Assembly (NCBI GenBank): GCA_963756495.1
Contig: CAVWNS010000005.1
Coordinates: 434,001-498,000 of the forward strand
DNA length: 64,000 bases
Direction: 5' to 3'
DNA from: DATFDN01 sp963756495
GTDB taxonomy: Bacteria > Pseudomonadota > Alphaproteobacteria > Acetobacterales > Acetobacteraceae
Shown here: piece by piece, positions 16,939-26,658 of the stretch
Layout of the letters: each line of letters opens with the position of its first letter
Position numbering within the stretch: position 1 is the stretch's first letter
Translations under genes and position numbers: made by a program
Notes under the pieces: model-generated
Databases searched by the model: none
Told to the model about the DNA's origin: nothing
Seen by the model: only the letters and a program-made list of their open reading frames with translations

Positions 16939-19343
16939 AGTAGTGCACCCGGAGAGTCCGGGCGTGGAACAGGCCGCCCGCCTGCTGCTCCTCGCTCCTG
17001 ACCAGCACGGACCGCACGCTCGGCCGCCCCGATCTCCGCTGCCATCTGCGGCCGGGCGAGCAGGAAGCCCTGCGCCGTGTCGCAGCCCAGCCGGCGCAGA
17101 AACGCGAGCTGCCCCTCGTTCTCCACCCCTTCCCCCACCACCCGCTTACCAAGTGCGTGGCCGAGGCTCACGATCGCCCGCACCACCGCCTCGGCCTCCG
17201 GATCGTGGCCGATAGCGCGCACGAACGAGCGGTCGATCTTGATCTTTGCGACGGGGAGGCGCTTGAGGGCGGCCAGCGAGCTATAGCCGGTCCCGAAATC
17301 ATCCAGCGCCAGTCGGATGCCGCGCGCGGCGAGGCCGTCCAGGATACGGTCGGTCCCGCCTTCGGCGCGCTCAAGCAATAGGCTCTCGGTGATTTCCAGC
17401 TCGAGCCAACCTGGGTCGAGGCCGCTCGCGCGCAGCGCGCTGTCGATTTCGACCAGCAAGCCGTCGGGGCGAAGCTGCGCCAGCGACAGATTCACTGCCA
17501 TCCCCAGCTCCATGCCTGCGTCCCGCCACGCCTTGACCTGCCGGCAGGCCTCGCCCAGCACCCATGCGCCGAGCGGACGGATCAGCCCGCTCGCCTCGGC
17601 GGCGGGGATGAACTCGTCCGGCAGCACCAACCCGCGCTCCGGGTGCTGCCAGCGCACGAGTGCCTCCACACTGTCCACGCGGTCGGTCCTGAGGTCGACC
17701 TGCGGCTGGTAGTGGAGCACGAACTCGCTGCGGTCGAGCGCGCGGCGCAGCTCCCGCTCGAGCCGCTGCCGGGCCTGCACCTCGGCGTCCATCGCCGGCG
17801 CGAAGAAGCGGGACCGGCCGCGGCCGTCCTGCTTGGCCTGGTAGAGCGCCAGGTCGGCCTTCCGGACCAGCTCGTCCGCATCCTCGCTGTCGTCCGGAGC
17901 GACCGCGACGCCGACGCTGACCGAGGCGTGCACCTCCTGCGTCTCGAACACGAACGGTGCTGCGAGCGTATCGACCAGTCTTTGCGCCAGTGCGGCCGCA
18001 CCTTCGGGTCCTTCCAGGCCGGGCTGGACGACGGCGAACTCGTCCCCGCCGAGACGGGCCAGCGTGTCGCTCGGGCGGACCGCCGCCCCGAGGCGCTCGG
18101 TGACCGCACGCAGCAGCCAGTCGCCTGCCGGGTGGCCGAGCGTGTCGTTGAAATCCTTGAAGTGATCGAGGTCGAGCAGCAGCAGGCCGATGCGCGAGCC
18201 GTCGCGACGGGCAAGGGCAAGCGCCTGCCGCAACCGGTCCTGGAGCAGGGCCCGGTTCGGCAGGCCAGTCAGCTGGTCGTGGTGGGCCAAGTGCCTGATC
18301 CGTCCCTCGACCAGCTTGCGCTCGGTAATATCCACGGCGGCGCCGACCGCACCGGTGGGCTTGCCCACCGCGTCCCGCACCGTCGCGGCGCTGATCAGCA
18401 TGTCGAATGAGGTGCTGTCATCGAACACCACGCGGAGTTCCTCACCATGCACCGGCTCGCCGCGCGCAGCCCGCTGCAGGGGCAGGTCCTCGGCCGGCAC
18501 CTCCTCGCCCTCCTTGAGCACGCGGAAGTGCCGCGGCCGCTCCCCCTCTGGGGCGGTGAGCGACTCGTTGGCCCCCGGCTCAAGGCGCAGCATCTCGGCG
18601 GCACGGCGACTGCCCGTGATGTGCTGCGCGTCGGGGTCATGCGCGAGCCAGACGGCCACCGGTACGGTCTCCATCACTGCGTCCAGCTCGGCGCCGCGCC
18701 GCTCAACTAGCTGCTCGAGGCCACACCGCGCCTGCTCCAGGTCCGCGACGAGGCGCGCGTTCTCGACATGCAGCATGACCGAGCGCCGGAGCGAGCGGTG
18801 GATGTGGTAGGCCACGGCCGAGAGCCCGACCGCGTAGGCCAGCATCGTGAGTGCCATCGTGTGCGCGGCCGGCGCTCGGGCCAGCGCCATGCGCGCCGTG
18901 GAGGGCAGGAGGGCGGGGATGATGAAGGCGTAAAGGACCGGGAGGTGACCGGCGAGGTTGGCGACCGCCCCTGCCGCCATGCCGGCGAGGAAGAAGGGCA
19001 CCAGCATCTGCTGCGTCGGTGAGCCGACGCTGCCGAAAAGGGGACCGATCAGGCCCCAGCCGATCCCGGCCGACCCCGAGGTCGCGACGAGCCAGATGGC
19101 CGCGTTATGCGGCGGCCGGCGCGCGGCGTAGAGGCGCCAGCAGAGCACGCGGGCCGCCTGCGAGAGCACCATGTAGCCGAGCCAGGCGGCGAGAACTGGG
19201 GCTGGCGCGGCGTCAGCGATGCCCGAGGCGAACAGGAAGGCCGTGGCCACGTTGATGGCCGCAAGGAGCGGCTGCCGCGGCACGAGTTCGGCCAGCAGCT
19301 CTTGCCGGAGGGGGCCACGTACCTCATCGCCACTCGCCGGCAT
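16935..19343 (-). CDS. Membrane-anchored PAS-GGDEF-EAL cyclic-di-GMP enzyme
   Basis: About 802-residue inner-membrane protein with roughly six N-terminal helices (residues 20-180), a short coiled linker, a PAS-like sensor (about 205-335), GGDEF (about 345-505) and EAL (about 520-770). GGDEF is intact (ARLGGDEF) and an inhibitory I-site RPSD sits exactly five residues upstream. EAL residues are present: 'VEALVRWQHP', 'NLSLAQL', 'LEITES', 'DDFGTGYSSL', 'KIDRSFV' and 'GEGVENEGQ'. Both cyclase and phosphodiesterase activity are possible. ATG 19343 is preferred (AAGGA site); a TTG at 19400 is in frame. Confidence 0.9.
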   Translation of the reverse strand: MPASGDEVRGPLRQELLAELVPRQPLLAAINVATAFLFASGIADAAPAPVLAAWLGYMVLSQAARVLCWRLYAARRPPHNAAIWLVATSGSAGIGWGLIGPLFGSVGSPTQQMLVPFFLAGMAAGAVANLAGHLPVLYAFIIPALLPSTARMALARAPAAHTMALTMLAYAVGLSAVAYHIHRSLRRSVMLHVENARLVADLEQARCGLEQLVERRGAELDAVMETVPVAVWLAHDPDAQHITGSRRAAEMLRLEPGANESLTAPEGERPRHFRVLKEGEEVPAEDLPLQRAARGEPVHGEELRVVFDDSTSFDMLISAATVRDAVGKPTGAVGAAVDITERKLVEGRIRHLAHHDQLTGLPNRALLQDRLRQALALARRDGSRIGLLLLDLDHFKDFNDTLGHPAGDWLLRAVTERLGAAVRPSDTLARLGGDEFAVVQPGLEGPEGAAALAQRLVDTLAAPFVFETQEVHASVSVGVAVAPDDSEDADELVRKADLALYQAKQDGRGRSRFFAPAMDAEVQARQRLERELRRALDRSEFVLHYQPQVDLRTDRVDSVEALVRWQHPERGLVLPDEFIPAAEASGLIRPLGAWVLGEACRQVKAWRDAGMELGMAVNLSLAQLRPDGLLVEIDSALRASGLDPGWLELEITESLLLERAEGGTDRILDGLAARGIRLALDDFGTGYSSLAALKRLPVAKIKIDRSFVRAIGHDPEAEAVVRAIVSLGHALGKRVVGEGVENEGQLAFLRRLGCDTAQGFLLARPQMAAEIGAAERAVRAGQERGAAGGRPVPRPDSPGALL

Positions 19344-19546
19344 CGGCGTCCTTTCCTTATCTGCGGCAATGTCAGGTTGCGGCTCGGTCGCGTTATGCAA
19401 TCGTTAAAGCATAACACCCTCGTTCGATCGAGGTGGTCCCCTCCCTTTGGAAACGCTCCCTCCGGCGTGCGCGCGGGCACCCGCGATCGCGGCGCGAAAT
19501 GCCCAGCGTACCGGGTATGCACGTGACTGTGCTACCGTATTGGCCG

Positions 19547-20885
19547 CTACTCTGCGGGCGTTGCGGCCGGCCCCTCGATGCGCTCCAGCCGGCGGTCGTG
19601 GCCGAGGGCCAGCACGACGATCCCCGCGACCAACGCGCCGCAGGAGATGAAGAGCAGCCCCAGGTTGAAGTTGCCCGTCGCGTCCCGGATATATCCCATC
19701 GCATAGGGTCCGAGGAAACCGCCGAGGTTGCCCACTGCATTGATCATCGCGATGCCGCCCGCCGCCGCGGCGCCCGACAGCATGGCCGTCGGCAGCGCCC
19801 AGAAGGTGGGGGCGATCGCGCTCTGCCCCATCTGCGACAGGATGATGAGCAGCATCAGCAGGTAAGGATTGGCGACCAGGGTGCACGCCGCAAGCGTGAT
19901 GAAATTGAGCATGCAGGCCGCCGCGCAGTGCTTGTTGCGTTCCCCGGTGCGGTCGGAGTGCAGCCCCCACAGCACCATGGCCACCGCCGCGAAGGCGAAC
20001 GGGATCGCATTGATAAAGCCGGTCTGCACATCGCTGACCCCGAACCGCTTGATGATCTGCGGCAGGAAGATCACAAACCCGTAGCCGGACACGTTCTGGC
20101 CGAAATAGACCAGCGTGAGCGCCCAGACCCGGCCGTTCCGAAAGGTCTCGCCCAGTCCGTAATGCCGCACCGTCTCGCGCTGCGTCCGCTCGGTCGCCAG
20201 CCGCTTGCTGAGCCAGGTGCGCTGTTCGGCGGCGAGCCATCCCGCCAGCTCGGGCGTGTCGGTCAGGGCGAACAGGACGACAAAGCCCAGGATCACGGCG
20301 GGGCCGCCCTCCAGGATGAACAGCCACTGCCAGCCCGCCAGTCCCCAAGCCGCCCTCGAAGCTGAGAATCCAGCCGGAGACGATGGAGCCCAGCACGACC
20401 GAAATCGGGATCGCAGTCATGAACAGGCCGATCATCCGCGACCGGTAGTAGGAGGGGAACCACCAGGTCAGGTAGAGGATGATGCCCGGGTAGAACCCGG
20501 CCTCGGCCAGGCCCAGCAAGAAGCGGATCGCGAAAAATGACTTCTCGCCCACGATCGTGGCGGTCAGCGCCGAGATGATGCCCCAGGTGATCAGGATGCG
20601 CGCGATCCAGCGCCGGGCGCCGACGCGCGCCAGCAGCAGGTTCGACGGGATCTCGAACAGGAAGTAGCCCACGAAGAACAGGCCGCTGCCCAGGCCGAAG
20701 GCGGAAGCGCTGAGATGCAGGTCCCGGTCCATCGAGAGCGAGGCGAAGCTGACGTTCACCCGATCCAGATAGCCCACGAAGTAGCAGATCATCAGCAGCG
20801 GGATCAGGCGCCGGGTGACCCGGCGCATGGTCTCGCGTTCGATCGGCTCGGCATTCGGGTCTTCCAACACGCCCAACAGTGCCAT
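19547..20885 (-). CDS. MFS transporter, anion:cation symporter (phthalate/tartrate) type (one frameshift)
   Basis: About 445-residue 12-helix transporter of the ACS group that imports organic acids. Start ATG 20885 (MALLGVLEDPNAEPIE). Family features: 'MICYFVGYLDRVNVSFA', 'GLAEAGFYPGIILYLTWWFP' and 'GYIRDATGNFNLGLLF'. The frame breaks near 20345 (GTCCCCAAG), where a one-base change rejoins 'SFEGGLG' with 'LAGWQWLFILEGG'. It follows mccA on the same strand after 50 bp and may share its transcript. Substrate unknown. Confidence 0.83.
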
Positions 20886-20935
20886 TGTCGCGCTCCCCCC
20901 GCGTTGCGCAATGAACGCTCGCGAGCCGCCCCGGA

Positions 20936-22939
20936 TCAATCCTCGACGAAGCTGACCAGGATTTGACCTTCCTCGACCGTGTCGCCGGGGCGGCACGCCA
21001 CGTCGGCGACTACCCCGTCGGCGGGCGCAGGCAGGCGGAAGACGGTCTTCATGGCTTCCAGCACCACGAGAACGTCGCCGCGGCTGACCGCCTGGCCGGG
21101 GATGGCGGCGACGGCAGTGACCTGGCCGGGGATCGGCGCCAGCAGCCGGCCGCCGGATTCGTCCTCGGCCTCGGCGGCAGCCTCAGGGTCGGGCAGGCCG
21201 AGACGCCAGCTCTCGCCGCCCCAGCGCAGCAGGACCGCGTCCTGGGAACGGGCAAAGCCCGCGCGGGCACGCAGGCCGTCGATCTCGGCTGTCAGCGTGC
21301 CCTCAACCTCGAGGGAGGCACTGCCGATCATCTCGATACCGGAAGCGTCGAGGCGCCACGCTCCGCCCGGCGCCGGATGCACGGTCACCGGACAGGCCAC
21401 CTCGCCGGCGGTGAAGGCGAGCGTGCGGGCGCGGATCGTGTTCAGCCACCACCCGGTCCGGCTGCTCCACGGGGAATGCGGATCGGCCCCGGCACGCGCC
21501 TGCTCGCGCGAAGCGGCGGCCTCGGCGGCGAGCACGCCCAGCGCGGCGGCGGCCAGCGCCTCGGGTGGGGGCGGGCGCTGCGGGGCGAGCAGGATTGCCG
21601 CCTCCCGTGCGATGAACCCGGTGTCGATGCCGCCGGCGATGAAGTCGGGGTGGGCGGCGATCCGCCCCAGCAGGTCGAGGTTGCTCGCCACCCCCGCGAC
21701 CTCGGTCTCGGCCAGCGCGCGCCGCAGCCGGGCGAGCGCCTCGGCGCGCGTGCCGCCGTGGCAGATCACCTTGGCGATCATGGCGTCGTAGTGGACGCTG
21801 ATCGCATCGCCCGCGCGCACGCCGGCATCGACGCGCACCCCGTCGCCCTCGGGCAGGCGCAGCCGGACGATCCGGCCCACCGAGGGCGCGAAGTCGCGCG
21901 TCGGGTCCTCGGCGTAGAGCCGCGCCTCGATGGCGTGGCCGTGCAGGCGGATGGCCTCCTGCGCCGCCGGCAGGGGCTCGCCGGCGGCGACGCGGAGCTG
22001 CCATTCGACCAGGTCGAAGCCGGTGACCATCTCGGTCACCGGGTGCTCGACCTGCAAGCGGGTGTTCATCTCCAGGAAGTAGAACCCGTCCCGGTCGGCG
22101 ACGAACTCCACCGTGCCGGCGCCGACATAGCCGACGGCGCGCGCGCAGGCGACCGCGGCCGCCCCCATCGCCGCGCGCCGACCGGGATCAAGGCCGGGGG
22201 CCGGCGCCTCCTCCAGCACCTTCTGGTGGCGGCGCTGCGCCGAGCAGTCGCGCTCGAACAGGTGCAGGGCGGTGCCGTGCGTGTCGGCGAAGACCTGCAC
22301 CTCGATGTGGCGCGGACGCGGCAGGTAGCGCTCGATCAGCACGCGGTCGTCGCCGAAGGCCGAGGCGGCCTCCTGCCGTGCGGCATCGAGCGCCGGGCCG
22401 AAATCCCCTGCCTGCCCGACCACGCGCATCCCCCGCCCACCGCCGCCGGAGACGGCCTTGATGACGACGGGAAAGCCGATGCGCGCGGCCTGCTCGGCGA
22501 GCAGGGCGGGCTCCTGGCCCTCGCCCTCGTAACCCGCCAGCACCGGCACGCCAGCCTGGCGCATCAGCGCCTTGGCCGCCGATTTCGAGCCCATGGCGCG
22601 CATCGCCGCCGGCGGTGGCCCGACGAAGGTCAGCCCGGCCGCCGCGCAGGCCTCGGCGAAGTCGGGGTTTTCCGACAGGAACCCGTAGCCCGGATGCACC
22701 GCATCGGCCCCGGTGCGCCGCGCGGCATCGAGGATGCGCCCGATGGAGAGGTAGCTCTCCCGCGCCGGGGCCGGGCCGATCAGCACCGCGCGGTCGGCGT
22801 CCTGCACATGCATGGCCTGCGCGTCGGCCTCGGAGAACACGGCGACGGTGCCGATCCCCATGCGCCGGGCGGTGCGCGCGACCCGGCCGGCGATCTCGCC
22901 GCGGTTGGCGATCAGCAGCGTGCGGATCGCGCCCCTCAC
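20936..22939 (-). CDS. mccA: Methylcrotonyl-CoA carboxylase biotin-containing alpha subunit
   Basis: 667-residue biotin carboxylase plus biotin carrier subunit for leucine breakdown (3-methylcrotonyl-CoA to 3-methylglutaconyl-CoA). Biotin carboxylase part spans about 1-450 ('TLLIANRGEIAGRVARTARR', 'GGGGRGMRVV', 'FLEMNTRLQVEHPVTE'); the carrier part has the biotinyl Lys in 'VVLEAMKTVFRLP' near the C-terminus. GTG 22939 overlaps the mccB stop (GTGA). Assignment to methylcrotonyl- rather than propionyl- or geranyl-CoA rests on the neighbouring ivd. Confidence 0.9.
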   Translation of the reverse strand: MRGAIRTLLIANRGEIAGRVARTARRMGIGTVAVFSEADAQAMHVQDADRAVLIGPAPARESYLSIGRILDAARRTGADAVHPGYGFLSENPDFAEACAAAGLTFVGPPPAAMRAMGSKSAAKALMRQAGVPVLAGYEGEGQEPALLAEQAARIGFPVVIKAVSGGGGRGMRVVGQAGDFGPALDAARQEAASAFGDDRVLIERYLPRPRHIEVQVFADTHGTALHLFERDCSAQRRHQKVLEEAPAPGLDPGRRAAMGAAAVACARAVGYVGAGTVEFVADRDGFYFLEMNTRLQVEHPVTEMVTGFDLVEWQLRVAAGEPLPAAQEAIRLHGHAIEARLYAEDPTRDFAPSVGRIVRLRLPEGDGVRVDAGVRAGDAISVHYDAMIAKVICHGGTRAEALARLRRALAETEVAGVASNLDLLGRIAAHPDFIAGGIDTGFIAREAAILLAPQRPPPPEALAAAALGVLAAEAAASREQARAGADPHSPWSSRTGWWLNTIRARTLAFTAGEVACPVTVHPAPGGAWRLDASGIEMIGSASLEVEGTLTAEIDGLRARAGFARSQDAVLLRWGGESWRLGLPDPEAAAEAEDESGGRLLAPIPGQVTAVAAIPGQAVSRGDVLVVLEAMKTVFRLPAPADGVVADVACRPGDTVEEGQILVSFVED

Positions 22940-24522
22940 ATCCGGAACACGCCGAAGCGTGTCTCCTCGATCGGCGCGTTGAGCGCGGCCGACAGCGACA
23001 GGGCGAGCACCAGCCGGGTCTCGGCCGGGTCGATGATGCCGTCGTCCCACAGCCGGGCGGTGGCGTAGTAGGGGCGGCCCTTGGCGTCGTACTCGGCGCG
23101 GATCGGCGCCTTGAACGCGTCCTCCGCCGCCGCGTCCGCGAAGCCCCCGCGCACGGTGGCGAGCACGCTCGCCGCCTGCTCGCCGCCCATCACCGAGATG
23201 CGGGCGTTCGGCCACATCCACACGAAGCGCGGGTCGTAGGCGCGCCCGCACATGCCGTAATTGCCGGCGCCATAGCTGCCGCCGACGATGACGGTGATCT
23301 TGGGCACTCCGGCGGTGGCGACAGCGGTCACCAGCTTGGCGCCGTCTTTCGCGATGCCGCCGGCCTCGTAGCTGCGTCCCACCATGAACCCGGTGATGTT
23401 TTGCAAGAATAACAATGGGATGCCGCGCTGGCAGCACAATTCGATGAAATGCGCGCCCTTAAGCGCCGATTCGGAAAACAGAATGCCGTTGTTGGCGAGG
23501 ATGCCCACCGGGTAGCCCCAGACATGGGCGAAGCCGCAAATCAGCGTCGTGCCATACAATCGCTTGAATTCATCCAGTTCGCTGTCATCGACGATGCGCG
23601 CGATCAACTCCCGCGCATCATACGGCGCGCGGATGTCGGCGGGCACCACGCCGTGCAGCTCGGCCGGGTCGTAGCGCGGCGGCACCGGCGCGCGCAGCGC
23701 CACCTCGGGGCGCTTGACGCGGTTCAGCCCGGCGACGATGCGCCGGCAGATCCGCAGCGCGTGGCCATCGTCCTGCGCGTAGTGATCGACCACGCCGGAG
23801 GTGCGCGCGTGCACCTCCGCCCCGCCGAGATCCTCGGCCGAGACCTCCTCGCCGGTCGCCGCCTTCACCAACGGCGGGCCGGCCAGGAAGATCGTGCCCT
23901 GGCGGCGGACGATGACGCTCTCGTCGCTCATCGCCGGCACGTAGGCGCCCCCGGCGGTGCAGGAGCCCAGCACGGCGGCGATCTGCGGGATGCGCTGCGC
24001 CGACAAGTTCGCCTGGTTGAAGAAGATGCGGCCGAAATGCTCGCGGTCGGGGAAGATCTCGTCCTGCATCGGCAGGAAGGCACCGCCGGAGTCCACCAGA
24101 TAGACGCAGGGCAGCCGGTTCGCCCGCGCCACCTCCTGCGCGCGCAAATGCTTCTTCACCGTCATCGGGAAATACGTGCCGCCCTTCACGGTGGCGTCGT
24201 TGGCAACGATCACGCATTCCCGCCCCGCCACGCGGCCGATGCCGGTGATGATGCCGGCGCTGGGAACCTCGCCGCCGTACATGCCGAGCGCGGCGAGCTG
24301 GGTCAGTTCAAGGAACGGCGAACCGGGGTCGATCAGCGCCGCGACGCGCTCGCGCGGCAGCAGCTTGCCGCGCGCGAGGTGGCGCTTGCGGGCCGCCTCG
24401 CCGCCGCCCTGCCTGACCTCGGCGACGCGCGCGCGCAGATCCTCCACCAGCGCGTGCATGACGCCGGCATTGGCGGTGAACTCGGGGGAGCGCGGGCTGA
24501 TCGCGGAGCGCAGGACGGTCAC
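22936..24522 (-). CDS. mccB: Methylcrotonyl-CoA carboxylase carboxyltransferase beta subunit
   Basis: 528-residue carboxyltransferase. Contains 'RKRHLARGKLLPRERVAALI', 'GTYFPMTVKKHLRAQEVA', 'DSGGAFLPMQDEIFPD' and 'GSCTAGGAYVPAMSDE', all characteristic of the methylcrotonyl-CoA carboxylase beta chain. Second gene of ivd-mccB-mccA; overlaps mccA by 4 bp. No enoyl-CoA hydratase or HMG-CoA lyase follows, so the rest of the leucine pathway is elsewhere. Confidence 0.93.
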   Translation of the reverse strand: MTVLRSAISPRSPEFTANAGVMHALVEDLRARVAEVRQGGGEAARKRHLARGKLLPRERVAALIDPGSPFLELTQLAALGMYGGEVPSAGIITGIGRVAGRECVIVANDATVKGGTYFPMTVKKHLRAQEVARANRLPCVYLVDSGGAFLPMQDEIFPDREHFGRIFFNQANLSAQRIPQIAAVLGSCTAGGAYVPAMSDESVIVRRQGTIFLAGPPLVKAATGEEVSAEDLGGAEVHARTSGVVDHYAQDDGHALRICRRIVAGLNRVKRPEVALRAPVPPRYDPAELHGVVPADIRAPYDARELIARIVDDSELDEFKRLYGTTLICGFAHVWGYPVGILANNGILFSESALKGAHFIELCCQRGIPLLFLQNITGFMVGRSYEAGGIAKDGAKLVTAVATAGVPKITVIVGGSYGAGNYGMCGRAYDPRFVWMWPNARISVMGGEQAASVLATVRGGFADAAAEDAFKAPIRAEYDAKGRPYYATARLWDDGIIDPAETRLVLALSLSAALNAPIEETRFGVFRM

Positions 24523-24526
24523 GCGA

Positions 24527-24606
24527 CCCCTCCCCTAACCCCTCCCGCAAGGGGAGGGGGGCTTCCCTCTCCCCCTCCCCTTGCGGGGAGGGGGCCGGGG
24601 GGAGGG
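24527..24606. repeat. Tandem G/C-rich palindromes between ivd and mccB
   Basis: The 90-bp gap is filled by REP-like palindromes. The second is perfect: arms CCCCCTCCCC (24571-24580) and GGGGAGGGGG (24585-24594) with loop TTGC. The first (about 24540-24559) has arms CCCTCCC/GGGAGGG with loop GCAA. The loops are complementary, so the two units are inverted copies. They may influence mRNA stability between the two cistrons. Confidence 0.65.
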
Positions 24607-24612
24607 GGAAGA

Positions 24613-25791
24613 TCACGCCGTCTCCACGAACAGCTCGCGACCGATCAGCATCCGCCGTATCTCGCTGGTGCCGGCGCCGATCTCGTACAGCTTGGCGTCC
24701 CGCAGCAGCCGCCCCGTCGGGTAGTCGTTGATGTAACCGTTTCCGCCCAGCGCCTGGATCGCCTCCAACGCCATCCACGTCGCCTTCTCGGCCGCATACA
24801 GGATCGCGCCGGCGGCGTCCTTGCGCGTCGTCCGGCCGCGGTCGCACGCCCCGGCCACCGCGTACACGTACGCCTTGCAGGCGTTCATCGTCGTGTACAT
24901 GTCGGCGAGCTTGCCCTGCATGAGCTGGAACTCCCCGATCGCCTGGCCGAACTGGCGGCGCTCGTGCATGTACGGCACCACCGCGTCCATGCACGCCTGC
25001 ATGATGCCCAGCGGCCCGGCCGCCAGCACCGCGCGCTCGTAGTCGAGCCCGCTCATCAGCACGCGCACGCCTTCGTTCTCCCGCCCCAGGACGTTCTCCG
25101 CCGGCACCTCGCAGTCCTGGAACACCAGCTCGCACGTGTTCGACCCGCGCATCCCGAGCTTGTCGAGCTTCTGGCCGGTGGAAAACCCCGCGAACCCCTT
25201 CTCGACCAGGAACGCGGTGATGCCGCGCGGGCCCGCCTCGGGCGCGGTCTTGGCGTAGATCACCAGCACGTCGGCATCCGGCCCGTTGGTGATCCACATC
25301 TTGTTGCCGTTCAGCACGTAGCGCTCGCCACGCTTCTCGGCGCGCGTGCGCATCCCCACCACGTCCGACCCCGCGCCCGGCTCGCTCATCGCCAGCGCGC
25401 CGACATGCTCGCCGGAAACCAGTTTCGGCAGATAGCGGCGCTTCTGCGCCTCGGTGCCGTTGCGGCGGACCTGGTTCACGCACAACTGGGAATGTGCGCC
25501 GTACGACAGGCCGACCGAGGCCGAGGCGCGGGAGATCTCCTCCATCGCCACGACGTGCTCCAAATAGCCCATGCCGGCGCCGCCGTACTCCTCCTCGACG
25601 GTGATCCCCAGCACGCCCAACTCGCCGAACTTGCGCCAGAGGTCCATCGGGAAGTTGTTTGCCCGGTCGATGTCGGCGGCGCGTGGCGCGATCTCGTCGG
25701 CGGCGAACGCCTCCACCTGGGCGCGCAGCATGTCGGCCGTCTCGCCGAGATTGAAATCAAGCCCCGGCAGCCTGTTCGGGATCGACGCCAT
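24613..25791 (-). CDS. ivd: Isovaleryl-CoA dehydrogenase
   Basis: 392-residue FAD-dependent acyl-CoA dehydrogenase that oxidises isovaleryl-CoA in leucine catabolism. Start ATG 25791 (MASIPNRLPGLDFNLGETA). Signatures 'ALAMSEPGAGSDVVGMRTRA' and 'QALGGNGYINDYPTGRLLRD' are present. Isovaleryl-CoA dehydrogenases have their catalytic Glu in helix G, and 'SGLDYERAVLAAGPLG' shows it. First gene of the leucine operon. The restriction-modification island begins about 70 bp upstream, so the native promoter region is short or displaced. Confidence 0.93.
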   Translation of the reverse strand: MASIPNRLPGLDFNLGETADMLRAQVEAFAADEIAPRAADIDRANNFPMDLWRKFGELGVLGITVEEEYGGAGMGYLEHVVAMEEISRASASVGLSYGAHSQLCVNQVRRNGTEAQKRRYLPKLVSGEHVGALAMSEPGAGSDVVGMRTRAEKRGERYVLNGNKMWITNGPDADVLVIYAKTAPEAGPRGITAFLVEKGFAGFSTGQKLDKLGMRGSNTCELVFQDCEVPAENVLGRENEGVRVLMSGLDYERAVLAAGPLGIMQACMDAVVPYMHERRQFGQAIGEFQLMQGKLADMYTTMNACKAYVYAVAGACDRGRTTRKDAAGAILYAAEKATWMALEAIQALGGNGYINDYPTGRLLRDAKLYEIGAGTSEIRRMLIGRELFVETA

Positions 25792-25947
25792 CGCTGAGCA
25801 ATCCTCCGACAGCGAACGCTGAGACGAAAACCATCGCGCAATTCCACTGGCGAACCGATAGTGGGTCAGTTTACCCCGCAAGTGGTGAGGGGTTAGGAAT
25901 TCTATCCTGCCTGGCGGACCAGGGCACTCCAGCTATTCTGTGGACCG

Positions 25948-26655
25948 ATGTCCACGATTCACCTTGTGCCAAAGGATCTCCGTGAACGCTATCACGTTAA
26001 GGAGTGGCGCAATGCCGCCGGGGTGCTTGCGACCGCCTGTCCGGCTGAGTGGCGGGACCTGCTGGATGTGTTGCGCGAATTCCGTTTGCTGAGGTCAGAG
26101 GTGGTGGTGGGCGGCGGAAACCGCTCGCTTATCAGCCGTCGAATTGACGGCGCCTTCTACGCAAGGGGGTGGCAGGAGAAGGGCTTCGCCACGTCCATAA
26201 CTGTTGACGAAACCATGTTCGCTAGCCCCACTCACGCGGTTGATTGCCTCAAAGACGGCGTCGCAGTCGAGATGGAGTGGAACAACAAGGACCCGTTTTT
26301 TGACCGCGACCTGAACAATTTTCGCCTGCTGTTCGATTTGAGGGCTATTCAGGTCGGCATCATAATCACGCGCTCGTGGGAGTTGCAGGCGGTATTCAAG
26401 CAGCTCGGTAAAGGCACTTCCTACGGAAAGGCCACTACCCATCATGAGAAGCTGTGGCCCAAGATCGAAGGCGGTGGGGGCGGCGGCTGTCCGGTGCTGA
26501 CCTTTGCTATCAAACCGGTTCTCTTTGAGGACGACGGTCCAGAGGCGCTTGCGGCGCTGCGGGCCCGTATGGCCGCAGAGAAAGAAGCAAGGAAGCTTGC
26601 TAAGCGTCGCGGGATATCTGTTCCCGATGACGACGAAGATGATGAAGAGGTATAA
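25948..26655 (+). CDS. Type II restriction endonuclease, BglII/BstYI family
   Basis: 235-residue endonuclease. The central block 'DGVAVEMEWNNKDPFFDRDL' followed by 'NNFRLLFDLRAIQVGIIITR' and the 'EGGGGGGCPVLTF' stretch match the BglII/BstYI family; acidic D/E residues around VDCLKDGVAVEME are the likely metal site. Family members cut RGATCY or AGATCT, so a GATC-centred target is expected (inference). Lys/Asp/Glu-rich C-terminus. No strong ribosome site precedes ATG 25948. Convergent with the methyltransferase gene, 3 bp apart. Base composition differs from the host genes. Confidence 0.82.
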   Translation: MSTIHLVPKDLRERYHVKEWRNAAGVLATACPAEWRDLLDVLREFRLLRSEVVVGGGNRSLISRRIDGAFYARGWQEKGFATSITVDETMFASPTHAVDCLKDGVAVEMEWNNKDPFFDRDLNNFRLLFDLRAIQVGIIITRSWELQAVFKQLGKGTSYGKATTHHEKLWPKIEGGGGGGCPVLTFAIKPVLFEDDGPEALAALRARMAAEKEARKLAKRRGISVPDDDEDDEEV

Positions 26656-26658
26656 CGC

